NCBI GenBank assembly: GCA_947626995.1
Contig: CANQUI010000017.1
Location: 1-40,344 of the forward strand
DNA from: an uncultured Eisenbergiella sp.
GTDB lineage: Bacteria; Bacillota; Clostridia; Lachnospirales; Lachnospiraceae
DNA length: 40,344 nucleotides
Direction of reading: 5' to 3'
Positions within the stretch are counted from its first letter, which is position 1; each line of letters begins with the position of its first letter. The notes below the pieces were generated by a model that was given only the letters and a program-made list of their open reading frames with translations, was not told the DNA's origin and searched no databases. Of the stretch, positions 24,599-32,709 are shown one piece after another. Position numbers and translations under genes: made by a program.

Positions 24599-26101
24599 TT
24601 ATTCCCGGTCCGGCTGTCCGAAAACCAGCGCCGCGTTCACCGACGCCTTCCAGCCCTTCAGCCGCTCCTTCCTCACACGTTCTTCCCAGGAGGGCGTAAA
24701 GCTTTGTCCCAGCGCCCAGTTGCTGCGGATATCGTCCTTGTCCCGGTAAAAGCCGGTGGCAAGCCCCGCCAGATAGGCCGCTCCCAGGGCCGTAGTCTCG
24801 ATGCACCGGGGACGAAGCACCTCCCTTGCCAGAAGATCCGCCTGAAACTGCATGAGAAAATCGTTGGCGCTGGCACCTCCGTCCACCCGCAGGCTCTGAA
24901 ACGGCAGGTTTGCGTCCTTCTCCATGGCCTCCAAAACGTCGTGGGTCTGATAGGCCAGCGATTCCAGCGTCGCGCGGATCAAATGCTCTTTTGTGGTGCC
25001 CCGGGTCAGTCCCGTGATGATCCCCCGGGCATAAGGATTCCAATAGGGCGCCCCCAGCCCGGTAAAGGCGGGCACCACATATACGCCGGCGGTGTCCTGA
25101 ACCTGACGGGCATAATCCTCGGACTGCGCGGCCGACTTGATCATACGCATCTCGTCCCGCAGCCACTGAATCGCCGCTCCCGCCACAAATACGCTGCCTT
25201 CCAGCGCGTAGCGCACCTCGCCCTCCGGACTGGCCGCGATGGTGGTCAGCAGCCCGTTTTGCGACCGGATGGGCCTGTCGCCGGTGTTCATCAAAAGAAA
25301 ACAGCCTGTCCCGTATGTATTCTTGGCCTCTCCCGCATCAAAACAACACTGTCCGAAAAGCGCCGCCTGCTGGTCCCCCGCCGCTCCCGCGATGGGAATT
25401 TCCCCGCCGATCACGGATTCCTCCGTCATCCCGTAAAAACAGCTGGACGGTTTGACCTGGGGCAGCATGCTTTCGGGAATCCCAAAGTAAGAAAGAAGCT
25501 GCCGGCTCCACTGCCTTTTATGAATATCAAACAGCATGGTCCGCGAGGCGTTGGTGTAATCGGTGACAAAGACCTTCCCTTTGGTCAGGTTCCAGATCAG
25601 CCAGGTGTCCACCGTCCCGAACAAAAGCTCCCCGCTTTGCGCCATCTGTCTTGCGCCCTCTACATTTTCCAGGATCCACTGGATCTTGGTGGCGGAAAAA
25701 TACGCGTCCGGAATCAGCCCGGTGCGCTCCCGGATCACGCGGTCGAATCCCTCTTTTTTGAGTTGATCGATCCGGTCCGCGCTGCGGCGGCACTGCCAGA
25801 CAATGGCCGGATAGACGGGTTTTCCCGTCTTTTTGGAAAAACAGATCGTCGTTTCCCTCTGGTTCGTGATGCCGATGGCCGCGATCTCCCCGATCCCGGC
25901 GCCGATCTTTCCCATCGCCTCCACCGCTACGGAAAGCTGGGACGACCAGATCTCCATGGGATCATGCTCCACCCAGCCGGGCTTTGGATAAAACTGCCGG
26001 AACTCCTTTTGCGCCATGGAGCATATATTGCCTTTTTTATCGAACAGGATGCACCGGGAACTGGTGGTGCCCTGATCCAATGCCATCACATATTTTTTCA
26101 T
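24599..26101 (-). CDS. glpK: Glycerol kinase
   Basis: A 500-residue FGGY-family kinase forming glycerol 3-phosphate. It has the phosphate-binding N-terminus [61 protein letters not shown], and the adenosine motif [19 protein letters not shown]. The length is typical. No glpF or glpD is in the window; its neighbours are pyk and the guanylate-kinase-like gene, an unusual setting. A GGGGG-rich ribosome-binding site precedes the start. Confidence 0.96.
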   Translation of the reverse strand: MKKYVMALDQGTTSSRCILFDKKGNICSMAQKEFRQFYPKPGWVEHDPMEIWSSQLSVAVEAMGKIGAGIGEIAAIGITNQRETTICFSKKTGKPVYPAIVWQCRRSADRIDQLKKEGFDRVIRERTGLIPDAYFSATKIQWILENVEGARQMAQSGELLFGTVDTWLIWNLTKGKVFVTDYTNASRTMLFDIHKRQWSRQLLSYFGIPESMLPQVKPSSCFYGMTEESVIGGEIPIAGAAGDQQAALFGQCCFDAGEAKNTYGTGCFLLMNTGDRPIRSQNGLLTTIAASPEGEVRYALEGSVFVAGAAIQWLRDEMRMIKSAAQSEDYARQVQDTAGVYVVPAFTGLGAPYWNPYARGIITGLTRGTTKEHLIRATLESLAYQTHDVLEAMEKDANLPFQSLRVDGGASANDFLMQFQADLLAREVLRPRCIETTALGAAYLAGLATGFYRDKDDIRSNWALGQSFTPSWEERVRKERLKGWKASVNAALVFGQPDRE

Positions 26102-26136
26102 GGATTTTCCCCCTGCCGACCGTCCTTCCCACCGGG

Positions 26137-27552
26137 TCAGACTTCTACAACCCGCAGCATGTTTGTATTTCCGGAAATCCCCAGCGGCACGCCCGCCGTC
26201 AGGACCACCGTATCTCCTTTTTGCACATATCCCGCGTTTTTAGCCGCCGCAATCGCCTCCCGGAAAAGATCCTCCGCGATACTCTCCTGTGCGATCAGCA
26301 GCGGATGCACGCCCCACTGCAGATTCATCTGTCTCCAGATCAGGCGGCCGGTGGTGCAGCCGATAATGGGACACTGGGGCTTGTAGCGGGCGATCATGGC
26401 GGAGGTAAAGCCCGACATGGTCACCGTGATAATCGCCTTCACATTCAGCTCCGAGGCAACGTGGCAGACCGCGTGGCAGATGGAGGAGGTGATGTCCTGC
26501 GCGAGCATATTGTCGCCCGGCCTGCGGACGCGGACCCGATAGTCGATATCCCGTTCCGTCCGCTCTGCGATGCGGGCCATGGTCCTGACAGCCTCCACCG
26601 GATAACTGCCGCTTGCCGTCTCCCCGGAAAGCATGATCGCCGTAGTCCCGTCGTATATCGCATTGGCCACATCGGTGATCTCCGCCCGGGTGGGCCTGGG
26701 GTGATGGATCATGGAATCCAGCATCTGCGTGGCCGTAATCACATGCTTGCCTGCCATCACCGCCTGTCGGATCATCCGCTTTTGAATGATGGGAACCTCT
26801 TCCATAGGGATCTCCACGCCCATATCCCCTCTGGCCACCATGATGCCGTCCGCGGCCTCCAGAATCTCTTCCAGATTTTCGATTCCCTGGAGATTTTCGA
26901 TCTTGGCGATGATCTGAATCCGGGAGCCCTGCTCTTCCAGAATCTTTCGGATTTCCAGGATGTCCTGTTTGCAGCGGACAAAAGACGCGGCGATGAAATC
27001 AAAGCCCATTTCACAGCCAAAGAGAATATCCGCCCGATCCTTTTCGTTGATAAACGGCATCGTCAACACCGTCCCCGGGACATTGATCCCTTTATGATCG
27101 GAAACGGGGCCGCCGTTTTTTACCGTACATACAATATCCGTCCCCGTGACGCTTTCCACTTCCATCTCGATCAGCCCGTCGTCGATCAGGACACGGCTGT
27201 GAGGCTTCACGTCATGGACCAGATTTTTATAGGTCACGGACGCCCGCTGCGCATTGCCCGTCACCTCTTCTGTGGTCAGGATGAACTTCTGCCCTTCCTT
27301 GAGCTCCGTTTTGCCCCCTTCGAAATTTCCCAGACGAATCTCCGGCCCTTTGGTGTCCAAAAGCGCCGCCACCGGAATGTTCATCTCGCGGCTGACCTTC
27401 CGGATTCGCTCCAGCTTTTGCGCATGCCCCGCATGATCCCCGTGGGAAAAATTCAGTCTCGCCACATTCATTCCCGCCCGGATCAGTTCCCGCAGCGTCT
27501 CTTCCTTTTCCGACGCAGGGCCGATGGTACATACGATTTTAGTTTTTCTCAT
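26137..27552 (-). CDS. pyk: Pyruvate kinase
   Basis: A 471-residue glycolytic enzyme making ATP and pyruvate from phosphoenolpyruvate. Motifs are [25 protein letters not shown], the catalytic Lys in [10 protein letters not shown], and the metal/substrate block [14 protein letters not shown], with [17 protein letters not shown] following. It ends after the usual C-terminal domain and lacks the extra PEP-utiliser domain of Bacillus Pyk. The start at 27552 has AAGGAG upstream; the frame extends ten codons further but the family begins at MRKTKIV. It overlaps the end of the decarboxylase-family gene by 14 bases. Confidence 0.96.
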   Translation of the reverse strand: MRKTKIVCTIGPASEKEETLRELIRAGMNVARLNFSHGDHAGHAQKLERIRKVSREMNIPVAALLDTKGPEIRLGNFEGGKTELKEGQKFILTTEEVTGNAQRASVTYKNLVHDVKPHSRVLIDDGLIEMEVESVTGTDIVCTVKNGGPVSDHKGINVPGTVLTMPFINEKDRADILFGCEMGFDFIAASFVRCKQDILEIRKILEEQGSRIQIIAKIENLQGIENLEEILEAADGIMVARGDMGVEIPMEEVPIIQKRMIRQAVMAGKHVITATQMLDSMIHHPRPTRAEITDVANAIYDGTTAIMLSGETASGSYPVEAVRTMARIAERTERDIDYRVRVRRPGDNMLAQDITSSICHAVCHVASELNVKAIITVTMSGFTSAMIARYKPQCPIIGCTTGRLIWRQMNLQWGVHPLLIAQESIAEDLFREAIAAAKNAGYVQKGDTVVLTAGVPLGISGNTNMLRVVEV

Positions 27553-29047
27553 CTTTTCTCCTTTCCCTGCACAACACCGCAATCTGATCCTGACAGATCC
27601 CCTGGGGGCAAAGCCCCCGACGACACAGGGCGTCGATCAGATCGAGCACATCTTTTTGAAGCCTTTCCCCGGGGACAACGATCGGAATCCCCGGCGGATA
27701 CAAATTCACAAATGTCGCGCTGATCTCTCCGGACGCACAGTCCAGCCTGACCCGACGGCTTACGCCATCCAGCGCCTCCCCGATGCTGCAGGCGCTTTCC
27801 AAAACAGGGGGGCTTTCTTCCCATACGGGCGGGCCCCAAAAAGCCGCCTCCGTTTTCGGACGGTACTCTTTATCGATCTGTTCCAGCGCAGACGCCAGCC
27901 TGTCCCAGCCTTCCCCGGTGTCACAGCAGGTCATGATGGCGGTCACATAACTGCCGACGGCCATCTCCATCTGCAAATGATACTTTGCAGCCAGAATCTC
28001 TGCCAGCTGTTTCCCTGAAAGGCCGGCATGCGCCCCGTCGATGAGGATCTTGCCCGGATCCATCCGGCACGCTGCATCCGAAGGGATCCGCCGCAGCCGC
28101 TGCAGCTTCCTTATCCGCTCCAAAAAGCCGGTGTAAGATCTTGCAAAATCGTCCCAGAGCGCGCGGCCTTGGTTTTCCATAATCTGCATACAGGCATCTA
28201 TGGACGCCATGAGGACATAAGAGGGAGAGCTGCTCTGATAGATCCGCCCAAACAGCGCGACCCGGTCCCAGTCCACCCGGTCCCCGCATCCGTGCAAAAG
28301 CGCGGTCTGGGTCATACACGGCAGGGTCTTGTGCAGGCTCATCACCGTCAGGTCCGCCCCCTGATGAACCGCGCTGTCGGGGAAAAGCGGGTGAAACCCA
28401 AAATGCGCCCCGTGCGCGCTGTCCACCAGAAGCGGCTTTCCGTACCGGTGCACCGTCTGCGCAATCGCCGCTGTGTCCGCCGTCACACCGTCGTACGTGG
28501 GTGAAACGATCAGCACCGCCGCCGCTTCCGGATGCAAAAGGAGCGCCTCCTCGATCTGCTGCGCCGTAACCACATCCGCAATCCCGGTTCCCTTTACGGT
28601 CTTTGGATATACATAGACCGGCCTGATCTGCCTCAGATAAACGCCATGATAGACCGACCGGTGACAATTGCGCGCCATAATCAGCGTCCCGCCTCTGGGC
28701 ACGGCGGCGGAAATGGCCGTCAGAATCGCGGCCGTACTGCCGTTTACGCTGTAATAGGCCCGATCCGATCCGTAAAGGCGCGCCGCTCTCTTCATCCCGT
28801 CCAGCAAAAGGCCCTCCGGCGCGTGAAGATCGTCAAACCCGGGGATCTCCGTGATGTCGATCTTTGCCAGCTCTTTTAAGATCCCGCCTCCCGGCTCCCC
28901 TGCGCCGTCAAACGCAAGGGGATTTCTTTTATGGCCCGGCATATGATATGGATAAAAATCCCCGCCGCCGTATCGCGCCAGCTCTTCCAACAGCCGATTC
29001 TTGCTGCCGCAGGCGTCTTTTCGTTCCGATCGTCCCTGTTCGTTCAT
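27539..29047 (-). CDS. Orn/Lys/Arg decarboxylase family PLP enzyme
   Basis: A 502-residue fold-type I PLP enzyme. PYHMPGHK marks the N-terminus, SVNGSTAAILTAI the phosphate pocket, DSAHGAHFGF the cofactor Asp (about 209) and SLHKTLPCMTQ the Schiff-base Lys (about 240). It resembles the short-type decarboxylases of B. subtilis (SpeA/YaaO). YaaO lies in this very neighbourhood and its substrate is unclear; this protein could be an arginine, lysine or ornithine decarboxylase or something else. The ATG has GGAGAGAGG upstream. It is the first gene of the cluster leading to pyk and glpK. Confidence 0.88.
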   Translation of the reverse strand: MNEQGRSERKDACGSKNRLLEELARYGGGDFYPYHMPGHKRNPLAFDGAGEPGGGILKELAKIDITEIPGFDDLHAPEGLLLDGMKRAARLYGSDRAYYSVNGSTAAILTAISAAVPRGGTLIMARNCHRSVYHGVYLRQIRPVYVYPKTVKGTGIADVVTAQQIEEALLLHPEAAAVLIVSPTYDGVTADTAAIAQTVHRYGKPLLVDSAHGAHFGFHPLFPDSAVHQGADLTVMSLHKTLPCMTQTALLHGCGDRVDWDRVALFGRIYQSSSPSYVLMASIDACMQIMENQGRALWDDFARSYTGFLERIRKLQRLRRIPSDAACRMDPGKILIDGAHAGLSGKQLAEILAAKYHLQMEMAVGSYVTAIMTCCDTGEGWDRLASALEQIDKEYRPKTEAAFWGPPVWEESPPVLESACSIGEALDGVSRRVRLDCASGEISATFVNLYPPGIPIVVPGERLQKDVLDLIDALCRRGLCPQGICQDQIAVLCRERRKDEKN

Positions 29048-29091
29048 GCCTCTCTCCGGCGGCGGATCTCTTTTTTGCCGCCGTCAGGTTC

Positions 29092-29100
29092 AGTATATCA
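29092..29100 (-). promoter_or_regulatory. Candidate extended -10 promoter of the decarboxylase-pyk-glpK cluster
   Basis: The minus strand has TATACT (29092-29097) preceded by TG one base away, an extended -10. There is no good -35 at the normal distance. It lies about 45 bases before the decarboxylase ATG and is divergent from the metY promoter. Confidence 0.5.
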
Positions 29101-29175
29101 TATTCTTTTTCCTTCCGCCACGTTATTGCCGAAAAGTTTTCCCTTTCCGTCCCTTTTTGATTCGAAAGAAAGACG

Positions 29176-29204
29176 TTGACAGACCCTGCCCGTCCTATTA
29201 TAAT
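29176..29204 (+). promoter_or_regulatory. metY: Perfect consensus sigma-A promoter of metY
   Basis: TTGACA (29176-29181), a 17-base spacer and TATAAT (29199-29204): both hexamers and the spacing equal the consensus. The leader is about 79 bases and contains a small hairpin (GCCGT/ACGGC, 29234-29247). No SAM riboswitch or T-box is visible, so any sulfur control must come from a protein or lie elsewhere. Confidence 0.88.
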
Positions 29205-29289
29205 TTGAAACATACTATTTCACTATGTTTTATGCCGTCCATACGGCCAAAATTCCGGGATCCACCCGACCAAGAAAGGAAGCTTCGCC

Positions 29290-30582
29290 ATGACAGACAA
29301 AAACTATAAATTTGAAACCCTCGCCCTCCACGTCGGGCAGGAGACGCCCGATTCCGCCACGGACGCCAGGGCGGTACCGATTTACGCCACCACTTCTTAT
29401 GTATTCAAAGATTCCGCCCAGGCCGCGAACCGCTTCGCCCTGACGGAAAGCGGCAATATTTATACCCGGCTGATGAATCCCACCAGCGATGTCTTCGAAA
29501 AGCGCATCGCCGCGCTGGAGGGCGGGGCCGGCGCGCTGGCCACCGCCTCCGGTTCCGCGGCCATCGCCTACGCGATCCAGAATATCGCCAGAGCGGGCGA
29601 TCATATCGTTTCCTCCGCCACGCTCTATGGCGGCACCTTCAATCTGTTTGCCAACACCTTTGCGGAGTGCGGCATTGAAACCACCTTTGTAGACGGCAGC
29701 GATCCGCAGAACTTTGCCCGCGCCATCCGGGAAAATACGAAACTGCTCTATCTGGAATCCCTGGGTAATCCCAATTCCGACCTGATCGATCTGGAGGCGG
29801 TTTCCCAAATCGCCCATGCGGCCGGCATCCCGGTGATCGTAGACAATACCTTCGCCACTCCGTATCTGTTCCGTCCGCTGGAGCACGGCGCGGATGTGGT
29901 GGTACATTCCGCCACCAAATTCATCGGCGGCCACGGCACGGTAATGGGCGGCGTCATTGTGGACGGCGGCCGGTTTGACTGGGCCCAGAACGATAAGTTC
30001 CCCGGTCTGTCCGCTCCCAATCCGTCCTATCACGGCATCCGCTTTACCCAGGCCTGCGGCAATCTGGCCTATATTACCAAGATCCGCACCACGCTGATGC
30101 GGGATCTGGGCGCGTGCATTTCTCCCTTTAATTCCTTTCTGCTGCTGCAGGGACTGGAAACGCTCTCTCTGCGGGTAGAACGCCATGTGCAAAACGCCCT
30201 GCGGGTGGTGGCGTATCTAAAAGACCATCCCCAGGTGGAGCGGGTGCATCATCCCTCTCTTGCAGACGGCAGGCAAAAAGAGCTGTATGACCGGTATTAT
30301 CCCAACGGCGGCGGCTCCATCTTTACCTTCGAAATAAAAGGCACCGGAGACGACGCGAAGAAATTTACCGAGTCGCTTCAACTGTTCTCTTTGTTGGCCA
30401 ATGTGGCCGATATGAAATCGCTGGTGATCCATCCCGCCTCCACGACCCATTCCCAGATGGAGGAAAAGGATCTGATCGAAGCGGGCATCTATCCGACCAC
30501 CATCCGCCTTTCCATCGGCACCGAACATATCGACGATATTCTCGCGGATCTGGAACACGGATTTAAGGCCATTGCAAAATAA
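29290..30582 (+). CDS. metY: O-acetylhomoserine aminocarboxypropyltransferase/cysteine synthase family
   Basis: A 430-residue Cys/Met-metabolism PLP enzyme, expected to make homocysteine from O-acetylhomoserine and sulfide. Signature blocks are FETLALHVGQETPDSATDAR, PIYATTSYVF, ALEGGAGALATASGSAAI and VVHSATKFIGGHGT, with the Schiff-base Lys at about 210. The length and the long insertion DWAQNDKFPGLSAPNPSYHG are typical of MetY and not of MetB. GAAAGGAAG precedes the ATG. It is the only plus-strand gene in the window, transcribed alone from a consensus promoter and ending in a strong terminator. Confidence 0.95.
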   Translation: MTDKNYKFETLALHVGQETPDSATDARAVPIYATTSYVFKDSAQAANRFALTESGNIYTRLMNPTSDVFEKRIAALEGGAGALATASGSAAIAYAIQNIARAGDHIVSSATLYGGTFNLFANTFAECGIETTFVDGSDPQNFARAIRENTKLLYLESLGNPNSDLIDLEAVSQIAHAAGIPVIVDNTFATPYLFRPLEHGADVVVHSATKFIGGHGTVMGGVIVDGGRFDWAQNDKFPGLSAPNPSYHGIRFTQACGNLAYITKIRTTLMRDLGACISPFNSFLLLQGLETLSLRVERHVQNALRVVAYLKDHPQVERVHHPSLADGRQKELYDRYYPNGGGSIFTFEIKGTGDDAKKFTESLQLFSLLANVADMKSLVIHPASTTHSQMEEKDLIEAGIYPTTIRLSIGTEHIDDILADLEHGFKAIAK

Positions 30583-30596
30583 ATCCTGATATTTTC

Positions 30597-30636
30597 ACAG
30601 GCGGCAGGAACCAAATCCTGCCGCCTGTCTTTTTCT
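30597..30636 (+). terminator. Rho-independent terminator of metY
   Basis: A perfect 13-base stem (30597-30609 with 30616-30628) with a six-base loop, followed by CTTTTTCT. It begins 14 bases after the metY stop codon. Its end touches the stop codon of the convergent trmO gene. On the minus strand no U-tract follows the hairpin, so it works mainly in the plus direction. Confidence 0.92.
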
Positions 30637-31325
30637 CAAATAAACCGTTCTTTGGAAAGCGGCACCACGTCGCACACCGTCAGCACATTCCCCCTGACCT
30701 GAAACTTGATATCCCATCCCGCAAACGATACGCCGTATACGCGATCGGGCGCCTGAAAATATGTGGGGCGCGGATCCTGCTCCAAAAGCCCCAGCGCGGC
30801 CCGGCGCTTTTCCTCGGGATAGCGCTCCAGAAGCTGCGGCGGAAATACCACCAAAAGCCTGTGCGTCTTTGTCTGCCGGGTATAGCCCTCCGTCGCTTCG
30901 GGATGACAGTCGCAAAACGGAAGATAGGGTTTGATATCATAGATCGGCGTCCCGTCCATCAGATCCGCCCCGGATACAATCAGTTCCGGCCCGTTCTCCC
31001 CTTCCCGGCGCGCCTCCGTAAGCGCCACGCAGGAAAGGCCGATGGGATTGGGGCGAAACGGGGAGCGGGTGGCAAACACGCCCATCCGCTTTTTCCCTCC
31101 CAGTCTGGGCGGCTGGACGGTGGCCGTCCAGTTTTCCCGCACATTTTCGGAAAATTCCCACAGCAGCCAGATATGGGAAAATTGCTCCAGTCCCCGAATT
31201 GCCTCCGGATTCCGATAGGGCGGTTTAAAAATGATCCGGGACGAAAGCTCGGGCACCAGCATGCTCTGCCGCGGAATCCCGAATTTTTCCGGAAAATCGG
31301 TCTGAATATGCGCGATGGGTTTCAT
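30636..31325 (-). CDS. trmO: tRNA (N6-threonylcarbamoyladenosine(37)-N6)-methyltransferase TrmO
   Basis: A 229-residue TsaA/TrmO-domain protein. IAHIQTDFPEKFGIPRQS opens the beta-barrel, and GVFATRSPFRPNPIGLS is the SAM-binding block of the family. YDIKPYLPFCD and a C-terminal domain (about 150-229) follow. The family methylates t6A at position 37 of threonine tRNA. It lies 19 bases after the oxidoreductase gene and converges on metY. Confidence 0.92.
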   Translation of the reverse strand: MKPIAHIQTDFPEKFGIPRQSMLVPELSSRIIFKPPYRNPEAIRGLEQFSHIWLLWEFSENVRENWTATVQPPRLGGKKRMGVFATRSPFRPNPIGLSCVALTEARREGENGPELIVSGADLMDGTPIYDIKPYLPFCDCHPEATEGYTRQTKTHRLLVVFPPQLLERYPEEKRRAALGLLEQDPRPTYFQAPDRVYGVSFAGWDIKFQVRGNVLTVCDVVPLSKERFI

Positions 31326-31344
31326 TCGTACCTCCGTCCGTTTT

Positions 31345-32640
31345 CTACAGATCCCTGACGGCGGGATTCTCCAGCAGCTTTCCGCCTGCGTCGAACCGGG
31401 AGCCGTGACAGGGACAATCCCAGCTGTGCTCTGCCGCGTTCCATTTCAGCGCGCATCCCATGTGGGGGCACCTTTTTTGGGAAACGTGCATCCAATCCGA
31501 CACCGCTTCTATGGCGTTTTGGGCAAGCTGCCGTTTTTCCATCCGCCGTCCCGGCGCAAAGACAGGCGCGTCGGGATTTTCTCTTCCCAGCACCTGATCC
31601 GTCAGAAGCTGCGCGGCCACCATGGAGGAGGTCATGCCCCATTTTTGAAAGCCCGTGGCCACGTACCACTCTCTTTTCCTGCCCGCATAGCGTCCGATAT
31701 AAGGAATTTTGTCCAGCGTCATACAGTCCTGCGCCGCCCAACAGCAGACCTCGCGCGCCTTGGGATAATATTTCCCCGCGAAGGAACGCAGCTCCTGCCA
31801 TCCCCCGTCGTCCTTTCCGGTCCGGTGTCCTGCGCCGCCCAACAGCAAAAGCCCGTCCGCGTTCCGGAAAGAATACCCGCCCAACGCCTCGTCCAGAAAC
31901 ATTCCTTTGACCGTCTGGGCGTTTTGCAGCGCGATCACATAGCTTCGCTGCTGATACATTTTCATAAAATAAAAACCATGGGTATTGACAATGGGAAAAT
32001 GCGTGGCAAAGATCATCTTTTGGGCGACGATCTTTTTGCCCCGGTCGGTTATGGCTTCTTTGCCGTCTATAGAAACCACGCGGGTCTTCTCATAAATGCG
32101 AAGCCCCGGAAGGATGCCGGCCACAAACCGCAGGGGATGAAACTGCGCCTGATCGGGAAAACGCACCGCTCCCACCACTGAAAAAGGAAGTCCCAGCGAA
32201 TCCGCAAAATCCGCCCGGTACCCCAGCTTTTCCAGCGCCCGGATCTCCCGTTCCAGCTTTCCCTGGGCGCTGCGGGAATAAAGATAGCTGTCCTGGTCAG
32301 AAAAGCCGCAGTCCAATCCCCGGCTCCACTGTCGGTACCGCTCTACTGCCGCAAGATTGGCATGCAAATACATGCCGGCCAATTCCTCTCCCCACCGGTC
32401 GAGCAGCGTCTGATAAATCAGCCCATGCTGCGCGCTGATCTTGGCGGTGGTTCTACAGGTTGTGCCGCCGCAGATCCGGTCGGCCTCCGCCAATCGGTAA
32501 TCCACTCCTTCTTTTTCCAGAAAAGCGGCGCACAAAACGCCGGCCATTCCGCCTCCGATGATGAGCACATCGGTTTTGAGGTCCTCCCGTAACGGTTCAA
32601 ATTCCGGCAAAACGGTGTTTTTTGACCATAAAGAATCCAT
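31345..32640 (-). CDS. FAD-dependent oxidoreductase with C-terminal Rieske domain
   Basis: A 431-residue fusion. The N-terminal part is a DAO-type FAD enzyme: VLIIGGGMAGVLCAAFLEKE binds the dinucleotide (GGGMAG at about 29-34), and GTTCRTTAKISAQHG and PYIGRYAG are typical. The C-terminal 60 residues are a Rieske [2Fe-2S] domain with CPH (391-393) and CPCH (409-412) supplying two Cys and two His. The substrate is unknown. It lies between the GH13 and trmO genes in the same direction, so it could be co-transcribed with them. AAGGGAGC before the ATG marks the start. Confidence 0.9.
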   Translation of the reverse strand: MDSLWSKNTVLPEFEPLREDLKTDVLIIGGGMAGVLCAAFLEKEGVDYRLAEADRICGGTTCRTTAKISAQHGLIYQTLLDRWGEELAGMYLHANLAAVERYRQWSRGLDCGFSDQDSYLYSRSAQGKLEREIRALEKLGYRADFADSLGLPFSVVGAVRFPDQAQFHPLRFVAGILPGLRIYEKTRVVSIDGKEAITDRGKKIVAQKMIFATHFPIVNTHGFYFMKMYQQRSYVIALQNAQTVKGMFLDEALGGYSFRNADGLLLLGGAGHRTGKDDGGWQELRSFAGKYYPKAREVCCWAAQDCMTLDKIPYIGRYAGRKREWYVATGFQKWGMTSSMVAAQLLTDQVLGRENPDAPVFAPGRRMEKRQLAQNAIEAVSDWMHVSQKRCPHMGCALKWNAAEHSWDCPCHGSRFDAGGKLLENPAVRDL

Positions 32641-32709
32641 ATTTTTTTTGCTCCCTTCCTGTTATTCCCAGTATGGGAGGGTTGCAAAAGAAATATGCGC
32701 TTTACGCCG

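Noticed and set aside
24281-26386. A 701-residue plus-strand frame opposite glpK
   Set aside because: glpK on the other strand matches its family along its full length. The plus-strand translation is rich in Arg, Pro and His without any recognisable motif.
29205-29289. SAM riboswitch or T-box in the metY leader
   Set aside because: The leader is only about 79 bases with one small hairpin and no terminator, which is too short for these elements.
29230-30192. A 320-residue minus-strand frame opposite metY
   Set aside because: It is a Gly/Arg-rich shadow of metY, which has conserved motifs, a consensus promoter and a terminator.
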